From: CAZNPL01 sp964574815 | GTDB lineage: Bacteria; Planctomycetota; Phycisphaerae; UBA1845 | DNA: 18,867 nucleotides | Reading direction: 5' to 3' | Assembly (NCBI GenBank): GCA_964574815.1 | Contig: CAZNPL010000065.1 | Coordinates: 1 to 18,867, forward strand | Shown here: positions 1-7,093 of the stretch, piece after piece | How positions within the stretch are numbered: position 1 is the first letter of the stretch | Layout of the letters: every line of letters starts with the position of its first letter | Made by a program: the position numbers and the translations under genes | Notes under the pieces: generated by a model | Databases searched by the model: none | What the model was told of the DNA's origin: nothing | Seen by the model: the letters and a program-made list of their open reading frames with translations, nothing else

Positions 1-106
1 CCCAAGCGCCCCGCCAACCCGAATCGCCACATTCCTGGCCACCCCCTTCGTGCCTCCGTGCCTCCGTGCCTTCGTGCCTCTTTCTTTCCAAACGAACCCA
101 ACCGTC
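1..106 (-). repeat. Dispersed composite repeat, inverted copy of the 17.7 kb repeat
   Basis: Read on the minus strand, this stretch has GGGTTCGTTTGG (88-99), a short AAAGAAAGA linker, four 8-base units of GGCACGRA (about 47-80), and then a 46-base tail running to position 1. Positions 1-70 match 17691-17760 in reverse complement with about two mismatches, at one base in the 8-base units and one in the tail. The module GTTCGTTTG plus AAAGAAAGAGGCACG is shared with 17907-17932. The copy probably continues past the left edge, because its partner is followed by TTCGTTTGG. Confidence 0.85.
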
Positions 107-159
107 TTCCCTCGGGCCACCTGATGCCATATCAGATCAACCACATTCCAGACCGCCGG

Positions 160-1107
160 TCATTGGGGCTGGCGAGACCTTACGGTGATGACGCCGTTGG
201 AAGTCGTCGCGGCGATCTTCGGGCCGCCCCCCTTGTACATCTTCGCCTTGACGCGGTTCTGGCTCCACAACCGCACCCGCAGCGGTACGTCCTCCATATT
301 CATCCGCACCACCCCGTTGCTCGTCGAAAGATCCAATTCGGCCTCGATATCAACCGGCAGGCTCAGATCGATCGAACCGTTCGAGGTGCGCAGGTCAACC
401 GTCCCGCCCTCGGGCGGCGAAACGTCTACGCCGATGCCGCCGTTACTCGTCCTGACCCGCAAGCTGCCCAGAACCCCGTTCGCCCGGATGTGGCCGTTGG
501 ACGTCTCCAGCCTGCAGTCGCCGCCGATCCGCTCCGCCTCGATCCCGCCGTTACTCGTGTCGGCGGTCAGATGGCCCGTCACGTCACGGGCCGTGATGCG
601 CCCGTTGCTGGTTCGCGCCTGGACGCTTCCGGCCACGTCGTCAACCACGACGGACGCGTTGCTCGTTTCGAGAACAGCCTCGTCCTCGAGTCCGCGTACG
701 GCGACCCGGCCATTTCGCGTCTGAATGTCCGCCGCGCAGGCCACAGGCACCTGAATGTCGAAGCTGCCAGCGACGCCGCCGTTTCCGAGCAATGCAGCGG
801 ACTCGAGATGCACCTTGAAGACGGACGGGTCACCCGGGTCCGCGGCGGCAAAAACCCTTACCCCTTTGAGCTTCTCTTCGGCCTTTTCGACGGTGCGCGC
901 GGTGGCATGCTTCGTGCCGCGAATGACAATACCGTCCACCTCGGCCCTGTTAAGCTCGACGCTGCCATTGTTCGTTCGCACGACGAAGCGCTGGTAATCG
1001 CCCCACGGCACGTGCAGCTCGAAATCCTCCCTGGCGCCGTACATCCGGCATCCGGACTGCACCAACGGCAACAACAGCAACGCGGCCAACAACGTTCGGC
1101 GGCTCAT
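160..1107 (-). CDS. DUF4097-type TSNG-repeat lipoprotein (beta-helix-like)
   Basis: This is a 315-residue secreted protein. The N-terminus MSRRTLLAALLLLPLVQSGC is a lipoprotein-like signal with the candidate acylated cysteine at residue 20. The rest is built from about ten copies of a short motif, first TNNGSV and TRNGRV, then TSNG followed by a hydrophobic pair. They recur roughly every 15-30 residues, as expected for the stacked strands of the DUF4097 / putative auto-transporter adhesin-like family. No catalytic motif is visible, and a structural or envelope-associated role is inference. I chose ATG at 1107 because AGGAG sits 7 bases upstream (1115-1119). A longer start at 1122 adds five residues and loses that ribosome site. 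The gene is divergent from the nuclease gene and has no operon partner in the window. Confidence 0.85.
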   Translation of the reverse strand: MSRRTLLAALLLLPLVQSGCRMYGAREDFELHVPWGDYQRFVVRTNNGSVELNRAEVDGIVIRGTKHATARTVEKAEEKLKGVRVFAAADPGDPSVFKVHLESAALLGNGGVAGSFDIQVPVACAADIQTRNGRVAVRGLEDEAVLETSNASVVVDDVAGSVQARTSNGRITARDVTGHLTADTSNGGIEAERIGGDCRLETSNGHIRANGVLGSLRVRTSNGGIGVDVSPPEGGTVDLRTSNGSIDLSLPVDIEAELDLSTSNGVVRMNMEDVPLRVRLWSQNRVKAKMYKGGGPKIAATTSNGVITVRSRQPQ

Positions 1108-1424
1108 GACCTGGCTCCTCATGCGATGCGTGTTTACGGGCGCTCGGCGGCGCGCCTGACGAGATCACCTCCGCGAAGCGAGAGGCTGAATACAGAACGT
1201 CTCGCAGAACCACGGACGGCTGTCAATGGTGCCGCCGAACGCCCGGACAAGCCGCCGTGCCTGCTGCGCGAGCCTGCCCGTGCATTCCTTCCGTTCGGCT
1301 GCGGTACGTGCAACGCGGCATCCGTAGATTCCGCTAACGTTCGGCCAAACCCGGCTCCCCCTCGCTTTCCCCGCGACACGGCCTGGAGAATCGGGTATGA
1401 TGAAGCTCGGGAGGATTGAAGACC
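1108..1424. other. Divergent intergenic region
   Basis: These 317 bases separate the minus-strand DUF4097 gene from the plus-strand nuclease gene. No convincing coding sequence was found. It must hold the promoters of both genes. A plausible one is visible for the nuclease only (1373-1401). Confidence 0.6.
1373..1401 (+). promoter_or_regulatory. Candidate sigma70-type promoter for the nuclease gene
   Basis: GCGACA (1373-1378) is followed, after exactly 17 bases, by TATGAT (1396-1401). Matches to the -35 and -10 consensus are 4/6 and 5/6. It would start transcription near 1408, just before the GGGAGGA ribosome site at 1409-1415, so the leader would be very short. Prediction by eye only. Confidence 0.4.
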
Positions 1425-3029
1425 ATGCAAGCGATTTTCGGAATCATTGTTGTTGCGGTTCTGGGACAGTACGAGCCGCCGCTCGGCTACTACAACACGG
1501 CCACCGGCACGGGGGCCGTGCTCGAGGGCCAACTCCACAACATCATCGACAACCACGTCGTGCGGTCGTACGACGACGCGCGGTTTGCCTTCGCTTTGCT
1601 GGATGAGGACCCGAACAATCCGGACAACATCATACTGATTTACGACGGCTTGTCGGTCGATTCGACCTGGGATCAGGGGGTCACCTACAACCGCGAACAT
1701 ATCTGGCCGCGCAGCCGCCAGATCATCGGCGACGGCAGCACCGACACAGGGCCGGACAACTCGGACATGCACATTCTGCGACCTTGCACGACAAGCGTGA
1801 ACGGCGACCGGGGCACGAGGAACTTCGGCGGCTTCCGGGCGACCTTCGGTCCCAGCGGCGTCTATTGGTATCCGGGGCACGAGGACACCGGCGATGTGGC
1901 CCGGGCAATGTTCTACATGCAGGTGCGCTACGACGGTTCGGACCCGAACACCGACGATCTCGAACTGGTCAACGGCAACCCGGACATCCGGCTGGGACAG
2001 TTGGGCGACCTGGCGAGCCTGCTCCAATGGCATTACTCAGACCCCGTCAGCGAGACCGAACAGCGGCGCAATCATCTACTCTGGAGCAGCCAGGACAACC
2101 CGCTCTACTATCAGAACAACCGCAACCCGTTCATCGACCGGCCCGAGTTCGTCTGGGCCATCTGGGGAACGGCCGACAACGATTCGACGCTGTACTTTGG
2201 AAGCACGGCGCCGGGCGACGGAGCGTCCTCCGTGCCGCTGCTGCTGCAGGTGATCAACGGCGCCGCCGCGCCGACGACCCCGGTGACGCTCAGCAAGATC
2301 GGCACGACGCCGACGACGTTCGACATCTCCGCCACCGGAGACGCCGTCGTCACGCCCGCCGGAACCGGCCACGCGTTCGTCGGTGGAACGCAATCGCAGC
2401 AACTGTCGGTCGGCGTCGCCTCGGCTGCCGCGACGGGACTTTACTCTGGTACCGTAACGGTCGACAACACGGATCTCACCTCGGCCGGCGCCGGCCAGGG
2501 ATCCGGCGACGGCGACGACGTCATCAACCTCACCGTCGAGGTGCTCGATCACTCGGAGGCGTCCTTCAGCGCCGGCGGGAACGTCGATACGCTGGTGATC
2601 GACTTTGGCGAATTCTTCGAGGACACCGGGGTCCAGACCCTCACGTTCGACGTCTTCAACCTGGAATCCACGCCGGGCCTCACCGCGGCGCTGCGTCTCA
2701 TCACAGCATCGGGAGCGGGCGACACCGGCGTGCTGTACTCTGATATAGCACCGTTCGACGATCTCGCCGCCGGCCAGGGGCAGTCCTTCACGGCGTACCT
2801 CGATACCGGCGCCGGCGAGGGCGCCTTCGAGACCGTCTATCAACTCGACGTCTCGGACGAGGACCTGCCCGGCGGACAATCAGGCGACACCCTCACGCTC
2901 ACCCTCCTCGGCACCGTTAACGCGAATGCGGTCCCCGCCGCCTCCACCTTCGGCGCGATTCTCGCCGGCGTAGCGCTGCTCGCGGCGGCATCCGCCGCCC
3001 TCAAGCGGCACCGGCGGCTCCGGGCGTAA
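1425..3029 (+). CDS. Secreted endonuclease I family nuclease with C-terminal anchor/sorting tail
   Basis: A 534-residue protein. A short hydrophobic signal (about 1-14) precedes an endonuclease I / EndA-NucM-type beta-beta-alpha-metal nuclease domain at about 20-250. NREHIWPRS (89-97) supplies the Glu91-His92 pair and VNGDR (125-129) supplies Asn126. By analogy with Vibrio EndA/Vvn these would be a metal ligand, the general base and a second metal ligand. The typical ending NPFIDRPEFVWAIWG is at about 234-248. Residues 255-500 are Gly/Asp/Thr-rich beta-sandwich-like sequence. The C-terminus has VPAASTFG, a hydrophobic helix and KRHRRLRA, which resembles PEP-CTERM/IPTL-CTERM sorting tails although the PEP triplet is absent. 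Role: non-specific extracellular or surface DNA/RNA degradation. I chose ATG at 1425, with GGAGG 10 bases upstream. A TTG at 1416 would overlap the ribosome site. Confidence 0.9.
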   Translation: MQAIFGIIVVAVLGQYEPPLGYYNTATGTGAVLEGQLHNIIDNHVVRSYDDARFAFALLDEDPNNPDNIILIYDGLSVDSTWDQGVTYNREHIWPRSRQIIGDGSTDTGPDNSDMHILRPCTTSVNGDRGTRNFGGFRATFGPSGVYWYPGHEDTGDVARAMFYMQVRYDGSDPNTDDLELVNGNPDIRLGQLGDLASLLQWHYSDPVSETEQRRNHLLWSSQDNPLYYQNNRNPFIDRPEFVWAIWGTADNDSTLYFGSTAPGDGASSVPLLLQVINGAAAPTTPVTLSKIGTTPTTFDISATGDAVVTPAGTGHAFVGGTQSQQLSVGVASAAATGLYSGTVTVDNTDLTSAGAGQGSGDGDDVINLTVEVLDHSEASFSAGGNVDTLVIDFGEFFEDTGVQTLTFDVFNLESTPGLTAALRLITASGAGDTGVLYSDIAPFDDLAAGQGQSFTAYLDTGAGEGAFETVYQLDVSDEDLPGGQSGDTLTLTLLGTVNANAVPAASTFGAILAGVALLAAASAALKRHRRLRA

Positions 3030-3036
3030 CGCCCGG
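3020..3036 (+). terminator. GC-rich hairpin spanning the nuclease stop codon
   Basis: CCGGGCG (3020-3026) and CGCCCGG (3030-3036) form a perfect 7-bp stem whose three-base loop is the TAA stop codon itself. There is no T-run, so it may act as an mRNA-end stabiliser or a weak terminator. The same stem sequence recurs in the hairpin at 4174-4201. Confidence 0.4.
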
Positions 3037-3305
3037 CCTCCATCCTGCGGCCCCTCCGCTGACCCCGTACGCACGTGGAAACAGCCCGTACTCCAGTCCT
3101 TTATCCGGACCTGCTGCCACGATGCCGGCCGGGCACGTTTCCGGGCGGGAATCGCGGTTTCCGAATCGGCAAACCGCGTCGCACTGAAGATCCGGCGACC
3201 ATCGGGCCGAACGATAACTGTAAGGTGCGGACGTTCGCCCGGCACGGCGCGGACAGGCCCCGGCCACCGGTGCGAGTCGCTGCGGAATGCTACGGAGATT
3301 CGATC

Positions 3306-4154
3306 ATGGAACACTCGAAAGCGCTTCGACTTCTTACGGCGTCGGTTTTCTTTGTCGCGATGCTCCCCTGCGGAAACGGCTGCGGGATCAATCCGCAACC
3401 GCCGGCCGACACCCCGCCCGACATCCCACCATCCGGAACGTTCGTGATGGACTTCGATGACTTCTCGGGCGCAGGTGGGGCCAAGCGCGTCATCGACCGT
3501 AGCGACTCGACACCTCTGCAGGCCCAGGCCGGCGACAACTGGCAGTGGGCGGCGCTGCACGTAGGTGTCTGGAGCGTGATCATCACCGTCGGACTTGCCG
3601 TTCCGGTCGCAGCGTTCCTCGAATCCTTCAACCATACGCCCGAGCAGCAGGAAGACGGTGCCTGGGTCTGGTCGTACGAAGTGCCGATCGGCGGCGTCGC
3701 GCACTTTGCCGAGCTGCATGCGCTGGCCGACGACGGCGACATCCAGTGGCGGATGATCATTACAAAGGAGGGTTACTACGAGGACTTCGAGTGGTTCACC
3801 GGAGTCTCGAACCTGATCGGCACCGAGGGCACGTGGACACTCAACAAGTCACCTGATGATCCGACGCCGTTCATCGGAATCGAATGGCACCGCGATGCCG
3901 ACGCCGAGACAGGCGACCTCAGGTACACCAACATCGTTCCAAACGGCCCGGAGAACGGCGGCTACATCTTCCACGGCACTACCGGCGGTCCCGACAGTGC
4001 CTTCTTCGAGATCTACAACAAAGGCCAGGACGCCCTCCGGAACGTCGAGTGGAACCGGACGACCAAGGAAGGCCGGGTGAGAGATCAGCAGCGCTTCGGC
4101 GACGACGCGTGGCATTGCTGGGATTCCGGCCTGCAGGACATCGAATGCCCGTAG
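3306..4154 (+). CDS. Unrecognised secreted lipoprotein
   Basis: A 282-residue protein I do not recognise. It starts MEHSKALRLLTASVFFVAM, a typical export signal, followed by LPCGNGCG with two cysteines, either of which could be the lipidated residue. A proline-rich linker (PQPPADTPPDIPPSG) leads into a globular part rich in Trp, Asp and Gly, with repeated W-containing beta-strand-like segments (WQWAALHVGVWS, WVWSYEVPIGG, WRMIITKEGYYEDFEWF). A Cys pair near the C-terminus (CWDSGLQDIEC) could form a disulfide. There is no catalytic signature. ATG at 3306 has GGAG at 3295-3298. The reading frame stays open to 3075, but that extension lacks a signal and is probably non-coding. The gene follows the nuclease by 276 bases and converges on the secretin-domain gene. 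Confidence 0.8.
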   Translation: MEHSKALRLLTASVFFVAMLPCGNGCGINPQPPADTPPDIPPSGTFVMDFDDFSGAGGAKRVIDRSDSTPLQAQAGDNWQWAALHVGVWSVIITVGLAVPVAAFLESFNHTPEQQEDGAWVWSYEVPIGGVAHFAELHALADDGDIQWRMIITKEGYYEDFEWFTGVSNLIGTEGTWTLNKSPDDPTPFIGIEWHRDADAETGDLRYTNIVPNGPENGGYIFHGTTGGPDSAFFEIYNKGQDALRNVEWNRTTKEGRVRDQQRFGDDAWHCWDSGLQDIECP

Positions 4155-4173
4155 CGGTCTATCAATAAAGCAA

Positions 4174-4201
4174 GCCGGGCGTCCGCCCCCGAACGCCCGG
4201 C
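4174..4201. terminator. Bidirectional terminator between convergent genes
   Basis: GCCGGGCGT (4174-4182) and ACGCCCGGC (4193-4201) form a perfect 9-bp stem with a 10-base loop. On the minus strand the stem is followed by TTGCTTTATT, a T-rich tail, so it best fits termination of the sigma/anti-sigma/secretin-domain operon. On the plus strand, after the lipoprotein gene, there is no T-run. Confidence 0.65.
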
Positions 4202-4312
4202 CCTTGTGGTCGCCCTCTTGGTGAGGGTTGGGAAGGATGTGTTCAACCTAATAGACGCATCACGCCGCCGATGGTCCTCATGTAAATCGTCGGATCTTGT
4301 CAGAGGCGTTTC

Positions 4313-5446
4313 TCAGCCGCCCTGCTCGACTCGGACCACGAGCGCCAGCAACTCGTTCGCAGCCTCGTTGCTGCTGGGGGCTGCCGCGAGCACCACGTAA
4401 TCTCCGAGTTTCGCGACCAGCGTCGTCTGGAGGCGGAAGACGGCATGCCGGATAACGCCCGCCTCCCGCGGGTCGCGCTTGGCCCGGATGACCTCGGATT
4501 CGATCTCGACGCGCGTTGTGCCGGACCGCGTCCCCTGGCGAACGCGGCCGTTGATGTGAAGGTCCAGGCCCTCCAGATGCTCGCCCGTGGAGATAAAGCC
4601 GGCCGTCTGGAACCGCGCGTCCTCCATTGTGTTCGCCGACAGCGGGGCCAACAACCCAGGTCGCGCGAAGCCGCTTTTCACAAGGCTGCGGCCCACCGGG
4701 CGCAGCTCTTCCGGCAACTCCGAAATGGCCTGCTCGGAAGCAGACGGGTCTTCGCCGTCGCGCTGGCCCTTAAGGAAGAAGAACGAAAGACGGATCGGCT
4801 CTTGGGGCTTGTCGATCTCGTCGATGAGGCTGGCCAGCTCCTTGACCTGATCACGCCGACCTGTGAGCAACACCGACTGACTCGCCGAGTCGAATCCTGT
4901 CTCGACGGGCATATGCTCATGGGAGCGACGCAGCACGGTCACGACGTCTTCCGCATCGCGGTGTTTGAGCTTGACGATCTCGGTCAGGGTCAGGCCCTCG
5001 GCATCGTCCGGCTTGTCGAGATCGGTGATCAGCCGCTCGACGGAGGCTAGGTTTAGTCCTCCGGACGCGTCCCGCACGATCAGCGCGTTCAATCTGGCAT
5101 CCACCGCCACCGCCAGGTGCCTTTTGGAGAACAACTCCGCGACGGTCCTCGCGACGGAATGGGGTTCTGCATGCTTAAGCCGGAACACGCGGATCTCCGC
5201 CATTTCCGGCTCGCTTGAAGCCTCCTCGGCTGGTTCGGCGGACTGGTTCTGTTCGGCCTGTGCGGTTGTCGCGCGCTGGGATTGTCCCTGTGATTGGCCG
5301 CCGCGGGCCAGGACGATCTGACGTTCATTGACCTCTTGTCCGTCGGCCGGGATGGTCGCCTGCTGTCCGTCCGATTGCACCGCTCCCAAACCGAAGAGCG
5401 CCAGCGTCCAGAGCGTCATCGAAAAACAGTGTTCCACGAAGATCAT
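4313..5446 (-). CDS. Periplasmic protein with two secretin-type N domains (GspD N1/N2-like)
   Basis: A 377-residue protein. It has a signal peptide-like N-terminus (1-28), a low-complexity Gln/Ala/Glu linker (about 45-82) and two consecutive secretin short domains. The first is at about 84-146 (IRVFRLKHAEPHSVARTVAE to LITDLDKP) and the second at about 154-215 (TEIVKLKHRDAEDVVTVLRR to LIDEIDKP). These match the NolW-like N1/N2 domains of type II/III secretion and type IV pilus secretins. The C-terminal 160 residues include KLGDYVVLAAAP, which recalls a secretin-core strand, but a complete pore-forming domain is not evident. The gene is last in a minus-strand cluster, 118 bases after the anti-sigma gene. 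ATG at 5446 has GGGAG about 8 bases upstream. The frame extends to 5692, but that would overlap the anti-sigma gene and bury the signal peptide. A signalling or scaffold role in the envelope is inference. Confidence 0.85.
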   Translation of the reverse strand: MIFVEHCFSMTLWTLALFGLGAVQSDGQQATIPADGQEVNERQIVLARGGQSQGQSQRATTAQAEQNQSAEPAEEASSEPEMAEIRVFRLKHAEPHSVARTVAELFSKRHLAVAVDARLNALIVRDASGGLNLASVERLITDLDKPDDAEGLTLTEIVKLKHRDAEDVVTVLRRSHEHMPVETGFDSASQSVLLTGRRDQVKELASLIDEIDKPQEPIRLSFFFLKGQRDGEDPSASEQAISELPEELRPVGRSLVKSGFARPGLLAPLSANTMEDARFQTAGFISTGEHLEGLDLHINGRVRQGTRSGTTRVEIESEVIRAKRDPREAGVIRHAVFRLQTTLVAKLGDYVVLAAAPSSNEAANELLALVVRVEQGG

Positions 5447-5564
5447 CTTTGTTCTCCCGGGTCTCACACAACCCTGTTTGATTGTCTGTTCCTTAATCAA
5501 GCGGCCGTCTCCGGGTCGCCCGGCATATCGGGTCCGGCGACGAAACCGCAACTTCGCTCGTGCA

Positions 5565-6095
5565 TCAACTGCTCGCCCCGTTTGGAGCATGTCCGCGGCC
5601 GGATCCTCCGGATGCCTCGGAGGCAGGTGGCAGCACCTGGTGCAGCCATACAACGTGCACGTTGGGTTCTTCCGTCGCGGTCGGTACCGCAATGAACTTT
5701 GCCGCCGACTCGTGGCTCAGTTGCACAACGAGCGAAAAGCCAGCGACGGTCACCGGCCCGGTGACGCCGGGCACATCGTTCGGGGACCGGGTGATAAACG
5801 ACTCGACTGCGATGCCGGCCAGCACGGCGAGGATGACGCCGGCGGCCATGGCTCCGACGCCCGTCCAACGGCGCGCACCGGCGAGCCAACCGCCGCGGCC
5901 GCCCGACTCGTCGGGCGTGATGGTCGACAACGCTCGCAGGTCATCGAGCGCCTCGACCACGGCGCTCATCTCGGCATCGTAAGTACGACACGCGTCACAC
6001 GCTGCGGCGTGGGCTTCCATGTCCGCGGTCTCGCCGCCGACCGAGAGGCCGTCGCAACGATCCTGTACGAGTTGTCGGAATCGTTCGCAAATCAT
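5565..6095 (-). CDS. Zinc-finger (ZAS-type) transmembrane anti-sigma factor
   Basis: A 176-residue protein. The N-terminal cytoplasmic domain has the H-x3-C-x2-C signature at His29, Cys33 and Cys36, with an upstream Cys3, as in zinc-associated anti-sigma domains that bind ECF sigma factors. One membrane segment is at about 76-97 (WTGVGAMAAGVILAVLAGIA). The remaining 79 residues would lie outside the membrane and contain beta-strand-like sequence and a Gly/Ser-rich end, without a recognisable sensor domain. It begins 24 bases after the sigma gene stops, with GGAG 8 bases before the ATG, so the two are almost certainly co-transcribed. Role: holds the neighbouring sigma factor inactive until an envelope signal releases it. 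Confidence 0.9.
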   Translation of the reverse strand: MICERFRQLVQDRCDGLSVGGETADMEAHAAACDACRTYDAEMSAVVEALDDLRALSTITPDESGGRGGWLAGARRWTGVGAMAAGVILAVLAGIAVESFITRSPNDVPGVTGPVTVAGFSLVVQLSHESAAKFIAVPTATEEPNVHVVWLHQVLPPASEASGGSGRGHAPNGASS

Positions 6096-6119
6096 CGTTT
6101 CCGCTCCGCGTGCGTGGCG

Positions 6120-6650
6120 TTATTGTGTATCCGATTCGCCGTGCCCTCGTGCGATCGTCTTCCTCAGGGCCTCGCGGCCCTGGCGGACATGCACGCGTGC
6201 CGTGCTTTCGCTGATCTCCAGGATCTCGGCGATCCGGCGATACGACATCTCTTCGAGATGCCGCAAGGTGATGGCCGCCCGCTGTTGGGGGGGCAATTGA
6301 GCGATTGCCTGCAGGACTGTGTCCGCGCGTTCGCCTCGTTCCAGATCACTTGCTCCAGCGGCAACTGATGACGGCCGTTCCCCGCCCGCCACACGTTCGC
6401 GCCGAAACCGCCGTCCTTCGCCCCGCCGCAGCAGAAGGCACTGCCGCACCACGATTCGAGCCACCCATGACCACCACTTGTCGCCTTCACGAAGCTGCCC
6501 ACCTTTCTCATACGCGATCGCCAGCGCGTTGTGGACCGCGTCTTCGGCGTCCACCCGGTTCCAGACGAACCGGTATGCCAACTGCACAAGCCGACTACGG
6601 TCCGCTGCATCCATATCGCCGCGCTCGTCTGACCGGTTTTTGCCGAACAA
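6120..6650 (-). CDS. ECF-subfamily RNA polymerase sigma factor
   Basis: A sigma-70 family protein of up to 176 residues. Region 2 is at about 18-80 (LVQLAYRFVWNRVDAEDAVH to WWSWVARIVVRQCLLLRR) and carries the DAED acidic motif typical of sigma2.1-2.2. Region 4 is at about 112-165 (LPPQQRAAITLRHLEEMSYR and then ISESTARVHVRQGREALRK), containing the helix-turn-helix that reads the -35 element. Regions 1.1 and 3 are missing, as in ECF factors. The start is uncertain. TTG at 6650 has GGGAG about 3 bases upstream. ATG at 6614 would give a 164-residue protein that keeps both regions but has only a weak ribosome site. It heads the minus-strand sigma / anti-sigma / secretin-domain cluster. I could not identify a matching ECF promoter by eye. 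Confidence 0.92.
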   Translation of the reverse strand: MFGKNRSDERGDMDAADRSRLVQLAYRFVWNRVDAEDAVHNALAIAYEKGGQLREGDKWWSWVARIVVRQCLLLRRGEGRRFRRERVAGGERPSSVAAGASDLERGERADTVLQAIAQLPPQQRAAITLRHLEEMSYRRIAEILEISESTARVHVRQGREALRKTIARGHGESDTQ

Positions 6651-6934
6651 CGTCTCCCGGTCCGGCAGTTCGGACGGGCTTGCCCGATTGACCGGCCGGC
6701 CTTACCAACATGGCCACTTGTACAGATGTCGTGACCGTGAGATTCGTTTAGACGGAATTCGCCGCCGTTGACTTCGAAAGGCGGGCCATTCCTGTGTGTC
6801 GGCATGGTGACACGCCATCCGGCGGCGGCAAGCGCCGTCAGTCGGCAACCGTCCGGGCTTGTCGGGAGTCCCGCCCTGTCGGTCCGACCGGCCACCGCAA
6901 GTATCGCCACCTGACACGTTCGTTATGGAGACTC

Positions 6935-6962
6935 TTGACCGCTGACCGCTCGGCGGCATACT
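6935..6962 (+). promoter_or_regulatory. Candidate sigma70-type promoter of the inositol operon
   Basis: TTGACC (6935-6940, 5/6 to consensus) is followed by a 16-base spacer and CATACT (6957-6962, 4/6). It lies 130 bases before the synthase ATG. An inverted repeat overlaps its -10 end (6960-6974). Confidence 0.45.
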
Positions 6963-6974
6963 TGCGGCGCAAGT
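6960..6974. promoter_or_regulatory. Palindrome over the -10/start region, possible operator
   Basis: ACTTGC, a 3-base spacer GGC, and GCAAGT form a perfect inverted repeat that begins inside the candidate -10 box and covers the likely transcription start. A repressor binding here would block the promoter. No binding protein can be named. Confidence 0.35.
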
Positions 6975-7093
6975 GACGCGTGGTAGTGCCGAAAACTCGG
7001 GTGACACGTTCTGAGGTGATGCGCGCCGGGCGGCAGCGCGGGGCCGACGGTAATGGCTGCGTCATGTCGCCGGTGGCGAAGGAGGCCGAATCG

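Larger units (their letters stand above)
6651..7093. other. Divergent intergenic region (sigma operon / inositol operon)
   Basis: These 443 bases separate the sigma gene from the inositol-3-phosphate synthase gene. A promoter-like pair and a palindrome lie at 6935-6974 facing the synthase. No promoter could be assigned for the sigma operon. Open frames here look like shadows with no recognisable domain. Confidence 0.6.

Noticed and set aside
58..1419. 453-codon plus-strand open frame
   Set aside because: It lies opposite the TSNG-repeat lipoprotein and begins inside a repeat. Composition is typical of a shadow frame.
4313..5446. Full type II/IV secretin
   Set aside because: Only the N1/N2-type domains are clear. 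The protein is shorter than a secretin and a complete pore domain is not recognisable.
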